Source of the DNA: Polytrichum commune
Taxonomy: Eukaryota > Streptophyta > Polytrichopsida > Polytrichales > Polytrichaceae
Length of the DNA stretch: 64,000 nt
Direction: 5' to 3'
Assembly (NCBI GenBank): GCA_950295325.1
Contig: OX485809.1
Location: forward strand, 9,736,001 to 9,800,000
Shown one piece after another: positions 50,029-63,640 of the stretch (position 1 is the first letter of the stretch; each line of letters starts with the position of its first letter). The position numbers were made by a program, and so were the translations under genes. The notes beneath the pieces are model-generated. The model ran no database searches. It was given only the letters and a program-made list of their open reading frames with translations, and was not told where the DNA came from.

Positions 50029-50084
50029 TAGTGCTAATTGAATAGATCTCCCAAAACTATATTAGATCCAGTTGGTTCAAGTTA
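50029..50084. repeat. right copy of 56-bp flanking duplication
   Basis: Matches 38927-38982 with a single G/A difference. It lies two bases after the end of the 106-bp segment. Confidence 0.9.
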
Positions 50085-50879
50085 TATATTTACTTAGGGT
50101 GGGCTTTAGGTAGACATGCCTTAAGGACGATTTAGACTACATAGAAGAAGTGCACCAATTTCACTTTGCACCCAATTCTCATTGAATTTGAAGTATGCAA
50201 TTAGTGCAAGATGATTCACAAAACCAAATAATCATCTAGCAATATATTGGTCAAGAGGAAAGTGGACCCACGGAATTTACACTAGGGTTTGTATGAAAAA
50301 CAAAATGGCGTTAATATGGCTACATGCCAAATCTCATTGGTCCCACTCAAGAAAATACTCAAGAAAATGACAAGGTTGGGTTTACGAATAGCTAGTCATC
50401 AACAGTAGTGTCATAATACTCACCCTAGACACAACGAGTCTAGTTTATACATCATGTTGTCTTCCCTCGTTAAAAACCTTACCGTGATTAAAAATAAAAA
50501 TAATACTAGTAATAAATCCTCACAATTAAGATTAATTTTATTTATTTATTTATTTATTTATTATATTAAATTAATTAAAAAACTCACGAGTGAAGGGAAA
50601 AAGAGTGGAAGGGCCTAGACATGACTATTTACATGTCACGTAGGGATGAAAACCTCCGCGTCTCTATTTCATGAACAATTTGCCTATGCCTAGCTATTGG
50701 TAATAACTTAGTGAATAAGTCTGCTAGGTCATTAGAAGACCTTACTTGCATCACATCTATATCTTATCCTAATAATTCATAAGTAAAAAATAACTTTGGT
50801 AAGATGTGTTTGATTCGACCTCCTTTGATGTAGCCCACCTTTACCTAAGCAATGCAGGCTGCATTAATTATCTTCATAT
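50085..50879. other. gene-free stretch
   Basis: AT-rich, with a (TTTA)n run near 50535-50565. The right part (about 50640-50880) may be the 3' end and LTR of the copia remnant that follows, but no repeat pair was found. Confidence 0.5.
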
Positions 50880-52500
50880 ATCACTGTTGAAGACGTAGGA
50901 AAAACCACAAGAACCTTTGAAAAAACCATCCACTAGTCTCAGCCAAACGCATTTGCGGGAAGCCTCATGTAGGGTTATAATTTTTGAATGGTTTGAGGGT
51001 GTTGCTACAAGACTTTGTTTCATTGATTTCCAAGATATTATTGCTCCTTGTCTAAGGAAAACATAACATGTTTATTATTTTCCTTTATGTGGATCAGAAA
51101 GATAACCCGCATCCATGTATCCTTTGATGTTGCTATCCTCCCCAACTTTATAAAATGATGTTAAATCCTTAGTGCCCTTGAGGTATCACACGATATGTTT
51201 GACACCATTCCAATGTTGTTTTGTTGGCTTAGCATTGAATCTAGCCAATAAATTAATGGAAAATGCAAGGTCAAGTCTGGTGCAAAGTCAAGTCATGTCA
51301 GGTTTTGGATTCATCAATGCACCTATTGCTGCCAAATATGGAGTCTTAGCCCAAACATTTATCCCTCTCATCACATGGTCTAAACTCATCATTCTTCATA
51401 TCCAATAACTGCACCACCATTGGGAAACTTAGTGGGAGGGCTGCATCCATTGAGGAACGCTTGAATAGCTTTTGAATATACAAACTTTGATGTAGAAAAA
51501 TACTTCTTGCAAGGTGTTCAACATGTAGGCCAAGACAGAAGGTGGTTGCCAAGATCTTTCATCTCAAATTCACCTTTGAGTTGAGAAACAATCTCAGAGA
51601 TGGCGTTAGTTGTACCGATGATGTTGAGGTCATCAACATATACAGCCACAATAACTAGTTACGTGTCAGTCCGTTTAATAAAAATTCATTGACAAGCCTC
51701 ATCATTCTTAAAATTTTGATCTATTAACAAATCTCTTAGACGCTCATACCACATCCTACCGGCTTGTTTAAGGCCATACAATGCCTTTTCAAGTTTAAGG
51801 CATTGTGGCTATCTTTGAGAGTTTTGGCATTCCACCAACCCTATAGGGATCCTCATGTATATGTCGGTATCCAAATTGCCATACAAATACGTGATAACTA
51901 CAATCATCAACCTTGTTTCCAACTTCTTATCAATTGCAAGACTTAAGAGATATATGAATGTAATTGAATCCATCTTAGGGAAATACCTCTCTTGATAATC
52001 AATGTCTAGACGTTGGGTAAAGCCTTGGGCAACTAGCCGTACTTTGTGCTAGGAAATGTTTCTAAACTGGTCTCGTTTCCTCACAAACACCCATTTACAA
52101 CCCAATGGGTTAACCCCTTTTGGCGTAGTCTCAACTTAACTAAACACCTTCATTGATATCAAAGACTCTAGTTCAAATCTCATGGCCTCTTCCCACATGG
52201 GCCAATCACTTCGACTATGAGCCTCGACTGCAGTAGGCAGATCACAATCATCATCCAAGTGTTGTGATACATGAAAACAAAATATATCATCTAGGTTTAC
52301 CTACGTACAATCCTGTAACTTTCATGTTTTCACAAAGCTGATTACAATATTTGTTGAATCGATTGGTGTTTCTCTTTCAGAGTCATCCACCTCAATGTTT
52401 GGAAGCACACATTTGCGTGCCGCACGTACCTCTCCCTGGGTACATCGTTTGCGAGGTTGTGTCAAAGACACAGGAGACAAAGATATTTGATACGAGCTAA
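50880..52500 (-). pseudogene. Ty1/copia pol remnant (RT and RNase H)
   Basis: From 52500 downwards the minus strand reads WPMWEEAMRFELES-like and GCKWVF-like pieces, RLVAQGFTQR, KLEKALYGLKQAGRMWYERL, YVDDLNIIGT (catalytic YVDD, near 51640) and EFEMKDLG. RNase H follows with IKGYMDAGYLSDP and EASRKCVWLR. These are copia RT and RNase H motifs in the right order. Many stops and shifts make it a dead copy. Confidence 0.85.
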
Positions 52501-53421
52501 AAAAATGGAAGAAAGTTTCAAAAGGTAAATTGATATGAACTTGAATTAATAAATGAAAAAACGAACAACAACAAGAGGGTTGAGCAAGAGCTCCAAGAGA
52601 TGCGTTGTCGAGACAAAAGATTCTTTAGCCTCAACCCCTATATATACCTAATCTAAAGTAAAAAGGTTTACATTATCTAAAGTAAACACAAGTTCTAAAG
52701 TAACAGTAAATTCTAAAATAAAAGGACATTGTGAGCCCAAAATGGTGCCCACATGTGGTGATTAAGTCTTCGAAACCAATTTTAGTGTGACTTTGATGTG
52801 CTATGATTATTCACAAAACATAAAAAGAGTGAAGTGTGGTATGGATTTAAGTTTAGGCATTAGAATGTGTTGTGTAGTAATTTCAAGGTTTAACTTCAAT
52901 AAGAGGATGCCTTGATTAGGTGAGTGGGGGGTAAGGTGAAGCAAGGTGAGCTCCGCGAGTTAAATGCCCACTTTTGGATCCACCTTGGTAGTTTGGGAAG
53001 AAGGAAGCTTGGTGGATGGGGATTAGTCCCTACTTTGGAGGAGAGGGTTAAAGGATTGTGATTGGAGGTGCCAATCCTCTCACCCTATCCTCACCTCTTT
53101 CCCCCTCTCTCCCTCTCTCCCTCTTTGCTACTTAAGGTGTTTTTTCTCTCATTTCTCTCTCTCTTCATCAAGCGCTCTCAAGGGAGCAAGCTCTTAAAAG
53201 CTTGAGCTACGCGTGTAGGACATTAGTTTTTAGTGAATTTAATTAGTTAAGTTCTCTCTCTCAATTCCTCTCAAGTGGAGTGAGCTCTTAGAGCTTGAGA
53301 CAACATGTGGGGATTAGGTAGTTATTTAGTGGAATTAGTGGGTTAGATTAATTCATTAGTAAAGGATCGAAAACAAAGACTTAGGGAAATGCTCGATTAG
53401 CGGCTAGGGGAGACTGTATCA
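52501..53421. other. possible old LTR region, no gene
   Basis: A CT-rich block at about 53095-53170 is followed by two similar pieces with GAGCTCTTAGAGCTTGAG / AAGCTCTTAAAAGCTTGAG. Pyrimidine-rich leaders with such direct repeats occur in LTRs, but no second copy was found in the window. Confidence 0.35.
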
Positions 53422-53805
53422 GGAGGCAGCTGGTTAGCTGTGGTTGTGATTGCATTGGAGGCAGCTGGTTAGCTGTGGCCGGGACTGTATCAGGAGGCAG
53501 CTGGTTAGCTGTGGTTGTGATTGCATTGGAGGCAGCTGGTTAGCTGTGGCCGGGACTGTATCAGGAGGCAGCTGGTTAGCTGTGGTTGTGATTGCATTGG
53601 AGGCAGTTGGTTAGCTGTGGTTGCGACTGCATTGGAGGCAGCTGGTTAGCTGTGGTTGTGATTGCATTGGAGGCAGCTGGTTAGCTGTGGTTGCGACTGC
53701 ATTGAAGGCAACTGGTTAGCTGTGGTTGTGATTGCATTGGAGGCAGCTGGATGGCTGTGGCCGGGACTGTATTTTGGGTAGCTGGTTAGCTGCGGCTGAG
53801 ACTGA
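53422..53805. repeat. minisatellite, 35-36 bp, about 11 units
   Basis: Units contain GGAGGCAGCTGGTTAGCTGT and end in alternating TGATTGCATT or GGGACTGTATCA. In the first six units the two types alternate, giving a 71-bp higher-order repeat; later units are more diverged (for example GAAGGCAACTGG). No frame of biological sense runs through it. Confidence 0.95.
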
Positions 53806-54339
53806 TTAGTTTATATTATTACATTAGTTTATAGACTATATTAGACTATATTAGTTTATAGATAAGTAGTTGGCCACATTAGGTTAGGTGGAGGCACGTG
53901 TGGGTTTCATAAGTAATTGCACTTAGGATTGATTATGGGAAATAGCGTTTTTTAACGCTTGTATCCTCTCTATTAAATAAATCAAGTGCACAAGTAATGG
54001 AGAAGGTGGAGGACTTCCGCGAGGGGAAGACAAAGGAGGTTGGGTCAAAGTATGCAAGGGGAAAATCATTGAGGGCATGTGCGGCTAAAGCCGCGGGTTG
54101 GACTCTTGAGAAAACCAACTCTAGCACAAGCCAAGAGGCCAACATTAATAAAGTACAATGAGTGAGACAATGCATGTTCATTTAAACATGAAAATCACCT
54201 TGCATATGGTTCCATGTTGTGATAGATAAATGTGATTCTCAAAGTCATCACCCGGACTAGGACGCTTAAGGGTGGTGGATTTGGTCTTACAGACATAGAA
54301 GGTTGCAAAGGTCATATTCCTAACATTACCTCCCTCTTA

Positions 54340-55560
54340 AGCGACAAGTCCCAAGAGGAGCCCTAGGTTTATCCGGATAAAGTCGATGAAACTCCTCTAC
54401 CAATTCAGACGCGTTCGCAAGGTTTTCAACTGGTTCCCACGTTCATTCATTGATATCATAACCAGTGCAATCTACCTAATACTTCAACTTGCCCCACCTT
54501 CATTGTGAGTCTAATATTTTTTCCACATCATATTCTTTGTGATTCTCAATCTCGATACTAGACAGTGGTTGTTGTACTCTTCCTGGAAAATATGACTCTT
54601 GATAAAGTTTTATAAGAGAGACATAAAAGATTGGATGTAGCTTCATGGAAGTTGGGAGCTCAACACGAAATGCTATTGGAATGATTTGCTTCTAGATGAC
54701 AGATGGTCCCAATTTCCAATAGTCCAACTTGTCACAAGGCCGTCTGGTCTTGATATTTTGTCGGAGAAGCCATATTTTATCTCCAATTTAAAAAGCATGT
54801 GTTTGGTTGCGAAATTTGTCTGTAGATGTCTTATAAGACTTTTGGTTAACTTGTAGTTGGAGCTTTAGAACATCTTGAATTTGCACAATCTCCGTGCAAA
54901 GTCATCCGCTGTCGGGTTACTATTTGCCAGTGAACTCAACAGATCAAGCTTCGGATGATAACCATAATTGGAATAAAATGACATTTGTTGAGTTGAAGCA
55001 TAAAAATATTATTGTAAGCAAATTCCGCTAGTGGCAAGTATATCGTCTAGTTCTCTTGTTGATAGTTGATATTACATCGTAAATACTACTCAAAAACTTG
55101 ATTAACTCGTTTTGTTTGATTGTCAGTTTGAGGATAGAATGTTGAAGAGATGTTGATCTCCACTCTTAATATCTCAAAAAAAAATCCTCCAAAATTTTGA
55201 TACAAATTGAGTTCTCCGATTAGATACGATATCGTTTGGTAGATTATGATATTGATACACATTATCAAAAAATAGTCTCTCCATGTCTTCACTTGACAAA
55301 GATTTTTTGCAAGGGACAAAATGCGTCATTTTTGTAAATTGATCCACCACAAGAGAAATGTTGTCAAATGAATTTGAAGATGGCAAATCTGTAATCAAGT
55401 TCATAGAAACTAAAGACCATGGCCGGCGTGGAATAGACAATGGCTATAAGAGACCGTAAGGGCGATGCCGACGATTCTTGGATCTTGAACAAATATCACA
55501 AGAGGTAACAAAATTCTTTACATCCTTCTACATTTTGGACCACCAAAAATCTTCGGAAAT
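54340..55560 (-). pseudogene. Ty3 chromovirus integrase with chromodomain, decayed
   Basis: Minus strand, from 55560: CDICSRSKNRRHRPYG (zinc-binding end), PRRPWSLVSMNLITDLP and VVDQFTKMTHFVPC (first catalytic Asp region), and FYPQTDNQTKRVNQ (third motif, Glu lost). Near 54575-54372 comes a chromodomain: EYDVEKILDSQ, TWEPVENLANASELVEEFH. It carries several stops. It points away from the RT piece at 55590, so the original element has been inverted or two copies lie head to head. Confidence 0.82.
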
Positions 55561-55589
55561 ATATTGACAAGAATATAGCCAAAAACTTC

Positions 55590-57110
55590 ATTTCCCACTC
55601 CAAGTCACTAGTTGGAGCGCTTATTTTATTTATGAAGAAGAAATATGGTTCATTACGAATGTGCGTGAATTATCGAGGTCTCAACAAGGTAACAAAGTAT
55701 AATTGCTAGCCATTGCCTTTGATCTCCGGACTTTTGGAACAACTGGAGAGTGCGAAGGTTTTTACCAAGATTGATATGCACAATACTTATAACCTCGTAC
55801 GAATCGAGGAAGGAAACGAATGGAAGATAATTTTTCGTACAAGATATGACTATTTCAAGCATAATGTCTTGCCTTTCGGCCTTACGAATGTCCAAGTAGT
55901 TTTTCAGTATATGATGAATGACATTTTTTGGAAGCACCTTGAAAACTTTGTTGTCATCTATTTAGATGATATTATGATATTTTCCAAGAATGAAGAAGAT
56001 CATGAGAAACATGTTCGGTTGGTTTTTGAGAAATTACGCAAGTGAAGACTCTACGCCAAACCATAAAAGTGTTTATTCACCAAACTGAGATGGAATTCTT
56101 GGGATTCATTGCAACTACCAAAGGTTTGAAGATGAACCGGAAAAACATGGAAACTATAGTGTTTTGGAAAGTTCTAAAGACGGTTCGAGACGTACAATGT
56201 TTTTTTTGGCTTTGTTAACTTCTATCGGATTTTCATCAAGAATTATTCACTAATGGTTACTCCATTCACTTAGTTAACATGCAAAGACGAGTTTGATCGG
56301 GGGCCGTCAACAGAGAAGGCATTTTAAGATCTTCACAACTGTGCCAATCTTGGTACATCCAAATTTTACGAAGACATTGTATTTGGAGACTGGTACTTTA
56401 TATTTTGCTTTGAGAGTTGTACTTTCAGAAATGGGGGAGGTTGAGAAGATTCGTCCAATTGCGTTTTCATCTTGCAAGTTTTAAGTTGCCGAGATTAACG
56501 ATGAGATTCATAATAAAGAATTTCTTGTTATTGTGATTTTTTCAAGAGTGACATCATTTCCTTGAAGGAGTTCCACATCTAGTGATTGTATAGATCACAA
56601 GAATTTGGAATATTTTATGTTATCTCGTGTTTTGAACCAGCGCCAAATTTTATTGAATATGTCATTATTCTGGTTTGATTTTGTTACTACTTATCGACCA
56701 GAGAAGCAACAAGGACTATCTGACACATTATCAAGGAAATCGTATCTTGTGCCCAAGGCTGGAGAAGAAAGATTTGATCAATAGTGTAGAATCTTGTTGA
56801 AGCCTTATTTCACCTTTACGCCACTGTTATGTCAGCCCCAATTGATGTTGACGTCCTCAATCAGGTGCATGTTACAACCATTGGAGATTTTGTGGCCCTT
56901 AATATCAAGTGTCACCTCGGCAAAGACGATAAGTTTAAGGTGGAGGGACATTTATTATACTTTGAAGAACGATTATTCAATCTAGAATGACAAACACGGC
57001 TTCAAAATCTTCAATCCTGCCATGATTTCCCAGTTGCGGGTCATTTTGAATACAACAAGACTTTGGAACTTCTTTCTAGAGGTCATGTCTTTAACATGTT
57101 GAAGAATTTT
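55590..57110 (+). pseudogene. Ty3 RT / RNase H / integrase start, decayed
   Basis: Starts with KKKYGSLRMCVNYRGLNKV, then [35 protein letters not shown] and [11 protein letters not shown] (YLDD box near 55960). RNase H pieces follow (VVLSEMGEV, RPIAFSSCKF), and then an integrase zinc-binding segment (CHDFPVAGHFEYNKTLELLSR, shown in part) near 57015-57080. Frames are split by many stops. Integrase core is missing on this strand. Confidence 0.82.
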
Positions 57111-57136
57111 GTCACGGTTTTTTTTATGGGTGTGGT

Positions 57137-57990
57137 CTAAACGACGGGTCTTTCTAGACGAGTAGGAGCATTAACATCATAAATGTGTGACTTAGTCACG
57201 TTTATTATATTATTGAATGAATTGGCTGGTTTATTAGCTAAGTGATTCAAATGCAAAATGTGTTCGACCTTTTTTTCACATTCTTGGGTATGAGGATCTA
57301 GAAACATGTTTAGGGTAGATAAAACATTAAAGTTCAAATCTCTACATGGATTTGATTGTCCTACCAAACATTGAAAATTTTCTTCATCGAAAAAACAATG
57401 AATAAATCTTCCTCATAGTAAATTTCTAGTTGGTTGGTCTAAGTATCTAATAATGCTAGGTGATTCACATCCAACATATATCCCCTATTTCCTTTGAGGA
57501 CCCATCTTAGTTTTATATGGAGGAGAAATTGGCACTAGTTACTTACAACCAAGTTTTTTTGGATGTTTTATGCTAGGTATTTTTTCATATATTGAATTTG
57601 TAGGTGTAATGGATTCTAGTGAGGAGGATCTTAAACGAACTAACATTCCTGCATGTAGGATAGCATAACTCCATGATGAAGTAGGAAGATTAGATCTCAT
57701 AAGTAATGGTCAAGCAATTAACTATAACATTTTAATAAAAGATTATGCTAAACCATTTGTCTCATGGACATATGGTAATGAATGTTTTTAATTGTATTCT
57801 AGTTGATTCACAATATGTCCTAAACGCTTGAGACTTTAGTTCTCCTGCACCATCTAAGCAAATGGACTGAAACAGATGATCTAAGAACTTAGCCCAAAGT
57901 TGTATAATCTGTGCCAGCAATCTAGGAAAAGCTAGATAGAAGAGAGACATGTGACGATTTAGTGGATGAGTCACTTTAAAACTTTCAAAT
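57137..57990 (-). pseudogene. Ty1/copia integrase C-terminal remnant
   Basis: Minus strand from 57990: FPRLLAQIIQLWAKF and ICLDGAGELKSQAF (the catalytic D-x-AGE region), then broken frames, and at the end VTKSHIYDVNAPTRLERP, the linker that precedes RT in many plant copia elements. Decayed by stops; its RT half is absent here. Confidence 0.72.
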
Positions 57991-59079
57991 CAATTTAAAG
58001 AACAACTATAGTTAACTAGAACATTTTCAGATAACCATAACTTGACAGTTCCAAAATCTTTGAGGAGTTGGTTGGTGAGTTCTTCCATTTATCTCAAGAA
58101 ATGAAATGAAATATAATATAATAGTTTCTTCAAAAGGCAATATGTTAGAATCAGTTTTTGTCATCCATGCCAGCCCATCCCAAGAAGGAATAGAACCCAC
58201 TGCTTTTTGTAGTATTTGAACCCATTATACTCTAAGTTAATTATAGATAATGATGTTGTGTTCATTGGGTGTTGATGAAGTCCGAATCACAACTAGAATC
58301 AAGTCTCAAATTCAAATTACGAATAAAAGAAAAAAGAAAAGATATAGATGCGTTGATTTGTCTTAGTACTACATTGTAATTTGCACTCAACTTTAGTTAA
58401 CTAGATATAACTATAGTTAACTAGATTTGTTGGTAGAATAAAATTGAAACAACTATAGTTAACTATATTTTTTGGCGGGTCAAATCATGAACAACTATAG
58501 TTATGAAAGGCCACTAGTTAACTAATAGTTTAATTAGTTGGTTAGTTGTCCAAGGTCTAAAGGCTTTGAAGCTCTACACAACATTGTCATCGACATCGAC
58601 AACCAATTGCTTTACTCCGACGTTCAAACGGAAGTTGGACAAATGTATGATGAACTACGACAATCGTTTGAGATGTTTCAACGAAATGTTAACAAACTTA
58701 CATTGAATGTCAAGCGTAAAAAAATCATGCATTTGCAGCAAATGACTATGCATGACATGCTCAAACAATAAAGCACAAACCCTGATTTTTGTCAAAAAAT
58801 TGCGCACTTAACTAGGATGCATACTTCCGCAGGAGATTTGTGTATGCTATGATTATCACATATAGTGTTTTTTTAGTTTTTTTTTTAATTTGTAATAATT
58901 TTAATGTTAATTTGATCACTCATATTTCAACATGGGAGCTCGTGAAAGTGTAGTAAACAAACACATGTAAAGGCCCAAGTATTGAGGCTTGGATTCACAA
59001 TGCTCATGTTAGCACTTGGAGTGCAAGCATGGTCAAGTGGACAACTCATGTACCCGACATAGGTTTAAGTGAAAGGGAT
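57991..59079. other. gene-free stretch
   Basis: Contains repeated AACTATAGTTAACTA blocks at 58390-58530. A frame at 58538-58771 (77 codons) reads like a helical protein (QTEVGQMYDELRQSFEMFQR) but has no recognised domain or neighbours to support it. Confidence 0.45.
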
Positions 59080-59605
59080 TCAAAACTATATACTAGCTTT
59101 CAATTTGTGAAGGGTAAAATCATAAACAATTAAAAGTACATTGATCTACAAAGCCGAGCAATTTATGTTGACAGAGTTTTTTCAAGAAAAGCCTACATAT
59201 TCTAGAAGACGGTGCAAGCGGTGTGCAAGTAGGTGATATTGAACACATAATTGTTTTAAAATGTTTTAAAATTTATATCATTACATTAAACTAATGTTTT
59301 TCTTAAGAAAATTAGAAAGTTTCCCTCAAGTTTATTATAATTTAAGATTAAAAAAATCTAGCTTCAAAATATTCAAGGTCATGAAATCCACATCCAAAAC
59401 CCAAATTAACCCATTACCTTTCGAGAATCAATTTTAATGATAAGTGATGAAGATCTCATCTTGATATTCTACATTTCAATATCTAGCACAACAATAAAGG
59501 TTGCCATTAAAAAAATATCCAATTTAAACAACACTTTGCTACTACTTTCAGGCGTTTGATCAAAACATTTATGGTTTTGGTATACTGGAGCATTTTGTTT
59601 TATAC
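59080..59605. repeat. inverted copy of the 11.3/13 kb repeat, with the empty Mutator target
   Basis: Read on the minus strand this matches 11330-11425 followed directly by 12969-13480. At 59529-59540 it has CAACACTTTGCT, a single uninterrupted copy of the target duplicated around Mutator-like copy 2. The two loci are old duplicates that separated before the insertion. Confidence 0.75.
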
Positions 59606-61900
59606 ACTTGATCGTGCTTGCTCCCCTTGGTCCAATACTAATTTGCCCCCCTATAGGTTTGTGGTTGATTCACCCCACCTACCTTCATCTTACATGAATA
59701 CCTCAAAGCCATGCCCAACATAGTAGCAAAGGTGTTTTGATCCTTGGGAGATAAAGACTTGTATTCCTTGTGATTACTTGCCTTTGGCTCAATGCCATTG
59801 GCATCTTAGGCACACACATGACATTGAATGAATGTCAATGTAAGTGGATGGGAAGCAAAGGGCAATTTCACACACGTGACCAATGACTGTGAGAGAAAGA
59901 TGATTTATGATTTATCTTGGACATGGTTGGCAGTTTGAGGACCATGACCAAGAGAATCCATGTCACTTTAAAAAAACCTCCATCATATGTCATAATTTAA
60001 AGTAAACTTAGACCAAGATCTAGTGCTTTTAAATAAAAACATGAGAAATAATAACCTTAATAATTTAATAAGTTATATATAATTATGACTATATATGGAT
60101 TGTACTAAAAGCACATCATTTTAAAAGTATAATGTACTATAAATATAACTTAATATGATATGGTCACCCATCTTCTTTGTTGAAACAACATGTTTGGGTT
60201 CTCTCACTACAACATCCAGGTGACCACCAAACATAATTCATTTGTGGACATGTAGAATTTTATATCATTTCCATGTCAATTTCTCATCCAATTTTTGACA
60301 TGCTCGCCCTTGTCACCCTCACATCTATTTCAAGTGGCCAAGCGGGACTGCCACTCGTTTCTCAACCTCTGAGAGATTTTTAAAAGTAGTTGTCATGGTC
60401 AAGGTCATTACACTAAATATGATATGTAGTTTTTTATTATATTTAATGTTGTTACCACCCTACCATGCTCAACACTAATATTCAATTTCTTTAACAATTA
60501 GTGCTAGAAGATATACTAGAATTCTTCTTTTATCAATGTTATTTTTTCATATCCTTACTAACAATAGATTCAACCATGTAACTTCCACATATTACCATAG
60601 TTGATATTTAGTGTTTGAGTTCAGATTTAATGTTACTTACTTTCATAGGGTTATTGATAGTTAGTGCATGCATTCGTATTTAGTGTATCAAACACTAACT
60701 ATCCTATTTAGTGTAGTGTAAACCAACCCTAATGACTTAATGAACCTGTCTTGCACAAGTTGGTGCTAGATTGTTGTTAGTCCAAGTACCATCGTCTTAT
60801 TTTATATATGTGGAAGTGATTTACATTGTACCAACATCGCATTTATAGACATAGACTCTTGACCACATTATTGTTTTCTATCTAATATAAATGAAATTTC
60901 TATCGACATATTCATAAAATTACATAGATTATGGTTCTGATTCTTAATTGGTGGAAATCTGATATAAAATGAACATGTCAATCAAAACATTTTTCATTGC
61001 ACGTGTTTCATAATAGGTAATGCATGAGACAAATGGGCATTATGGGTAAGAAGGACATTGTGCGAGATGGTATTGAAGCACAATTGAACTGGAGATCAGA
61101 TTGCACAAGCAAATACACATACATATGAACAATGCTTGAAGTGAGATGATCGTCCTCAGCCCTTGCCTTGCTCATTATTGCTTATGGAATATCTCAACTC
61201 CTACTTTCCTACAAACCATATGGGTTGATTCAAACCTTATTCACTCTTAATCACCTAACAAACACTATCTTATGACTACGAGCAACCTACTGCTCTACCT
61301 TCAATGAATGATAGCCCAAGCATAGGTGTCGGTGTTCCCCATAATGCACCCCCCCTCATGCATTACCAAACGCAAAGACCCAATGATAGAATTCAACAAC
61401 TTTGATTAGTTGGAGAAATTTAATGCACTTCCAAATCTGAAATATGTGGGGTAGAATTACACAAAGTAGACACACCTCATATTACAAAGGGAAGTCCAAC
61501 TTGGGTGTTTCCGTATCCAAATAACTTCACACATGTTAAGGCAACACGACAAATAATAAAACAAGCGGCTAGTCGCAAGATTGCTCTACCCTATACTTAT
61601 CATGTGCACATGGCGAGTTATGGTTGGTGGTGTGACCAAGGCCAAACTTTGACTCAATTTAGGGACCACTTGAAATCAATAGTCATTTGTCAGTGGACTC
61701 CACTTCAAGAATGACTTACTAATATCAACACTTCCAAATCACATCACATATACAACTTCATACGATTGGTTGTCAAACCTTGACCCATTTTAAAGACCAC
61801 CACTAAGCTTAGATCTCTTCTCACAAGGCAAAGCCAATAAATTGAAAACAATGATATCTCACAGTACGCTCATATATGAGATGCGCAAGCCTCAAGGTTA
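59606..61900. other. gene-free stretch with one element end
   Basis: No gene is supported. At 60713-60730 GTAGTGTAAACCAACCCT is an outward end of the AGGGCC...TTTACACTAC family; its partner was not found. Confidence 0.5.
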
Positions 61901-62362
61901 CACTCCAAACTCCGTAGTATCACACATGTGGCAATTAAAGTGCACGCGATATCACGGAGTTTTGTAGTGTTAACATGGATGCGTGTTACTATGAAGTTAG
62001 TGTAGCATGTGACATTATGGAATAACACAAAGGAGATGTGAGGACAATTTCAATTCATTCTCCCATCACCTACACTAGTGTGGTCCACTCCACTTGGCCT
62101 TCTTGGGCGATGTGGCGGACACATGCACCAACATTCAACAAGTGTCATAAGAAAAAGAAGGTGACACTCCACATGTTGACACATGACGAGGTTGTGGGTT
62201 GACTTCTTGAATGGTTTGCATTAATGACAAATTTTGTGATATAAGGGAGAGAAATGTGACAATAAGGAGTGAAATTTGAACTATGAACATCTGTTCCCTA
62301 GGGCTTCGGGATATTAGAGAGTGTGTGACATTATGGGGGTTGATATTACGGAGTTTAGGGTG
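61901..62362. mobile_element. TA-target MITE related to 14403-15392
   Basis: Left end CACTCCAAACTCCGTAGTAT and right end ATATTACGGAGTTTAGGGTG are imperfect inverted copies flanked by TA (61899-61900 and 62363-62364). Subterminal GTGACATTAT motifs link it to the larger TA-target element. It is non-coding. Confidence 0.75.
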
Positions 62363-62439
62363 TACCACAATAATCTCCACAAATCGGTGGTTAGAGCACA
62401 TAGTAGATCTGGGACGAGGCATTTTTGGAATCCTAAAAT

Positions 62440-62619
62440 CTAGTAGATAAAGTAGATTCTAGGTGTCCCCTCTTTCTCTCTTGATGCTGCATTCCTCGAG
62501 TCAACTTGGCGAGGAGAAGCAAAGCGAGATTTGCAGAAGAGGCAAGCCCTAGCTCCCATCGCCGTGACCTCCACCGCCGCTGCGGATTTTGCCCGACAGC
62601 TCCTGCCCGGGGTAATCAT
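62440..62619 (+). other. possible 5' untranslated first exon of a gene leaving the window
   Basis: The sequence changes abruptly to GC-rich, with a CT-rich entry (CCCTCTTTCTCTCTTG) and GCC-rich end (ACCGCCGCTGC), typical of plant first exons. A donor-like AT|GTAAGG lies at 62619/62620. The only upstream ATG (62481) opens a 22-codon frame that ends in CCC TAG. If this is an exon it is therefore 5' UTR with a short upstream ORF, and the coding part lies beyond 64000 or in undetected exons. Confidence 0.35.
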
Positions 62620-62678
62620 GTAAGGCTTCTCTCTTCTTTTTATTTTTCCCTGCCCTCCCGTCGTCCTTTGGGTGGTTG

Positions 62679-63640
62679 AATGAGCCTTTCCGGTGCAGAT
62701 TTGAGGATGATATGGTCACACAAGGCTAGGTAGGGTGAATGGTATGTATTAGAGTATTAGAGCATTAGACTACTGACAGCCATTCGAGCGAAGTGGAGCG
62801 GAGTCGAGTGGAGTGGAAGGTAGTTGGTATGGATCGCCTCAATGTGGAGGATACGGGCATCTTTCTAGGGTAGATTCTGGAATGAAGCTAGAATTGCAGT
62901 ATCCTTCTAGGCATTGCAGAGATGGATGGTGGAACGATATGTGGGGCGTGGTATTTTTGCAGAATACCTCTGGATGTTGGTACTAGGTGGCATGGTGACA
63001 TGGTGAATGCATGAATGATGATGTTTCTTGATGTTTTGTCTGGATTGAGGTTGTGAATTTAGAAACCCTAATGTGTCTGTTGTATGCCAATCTCTTACTT
63101 GCGTCCGTGTGACCAGTTGTCCATATTGCAATTTATGATCATGGCTTGGACATCTGCCTAGGAAATATGCGATGAGCCTCACTGGTGTCTTTTAAAATGA
63201 TATGGTCACAGAAGACTAGGTAGGGTGAATGGTCTTCCTTAGAGTATTAGAGTACTGGAAGCCATTCAAGTGGAGTGGAGTGTAGTTGGTATGGATCGCT
63301 TGTGAGGACCGCTATGTGGAGGATTTGGGCATCTTTTAGGGTAGATTCTTGGAATGGAGCCAGAATGGTAGTATTTTCTGGGCATTGCAGAGATGGATAG
63401 TGAAATGATGCTAGAGGGCCGGGTATGTGTGAGTACCTTTGAATGCTGGTACTAGAACTAGGTGACATTCTGGCGATGTATGTTCCTTGGTTTTTGGTCT
63501 GGAATGAGGTCCTGAATTTAGAATCCTAACGTGTCTGTTGTGTATTTTAACCTTGCATTTACCTCCTGATTGTCAAAATTTGTTATCATTGCGTGGAGGT
63601 CTTCCCTGTGAGATATAGGTCACGATGAGTTGTGATTTGT
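62679..63640. repeat. tandem duplication of about 490 bp
   Basis: Two diverged copies (about 62679-63170 and 63171-63640) share GATATGGTCACA, CTAGGTAGGGTGAATGGT, AGTTGGTATGGATCGC, GGGCATCTTTTAGGGTAGAT-like blocks and GGCATTGCAGAGATGGAT in the same order. Both copies begin with a GATGAG/AATGAGCCT boundary. It would lie in the first intron of the putative gene starting at 62440. Confidence 0.85.
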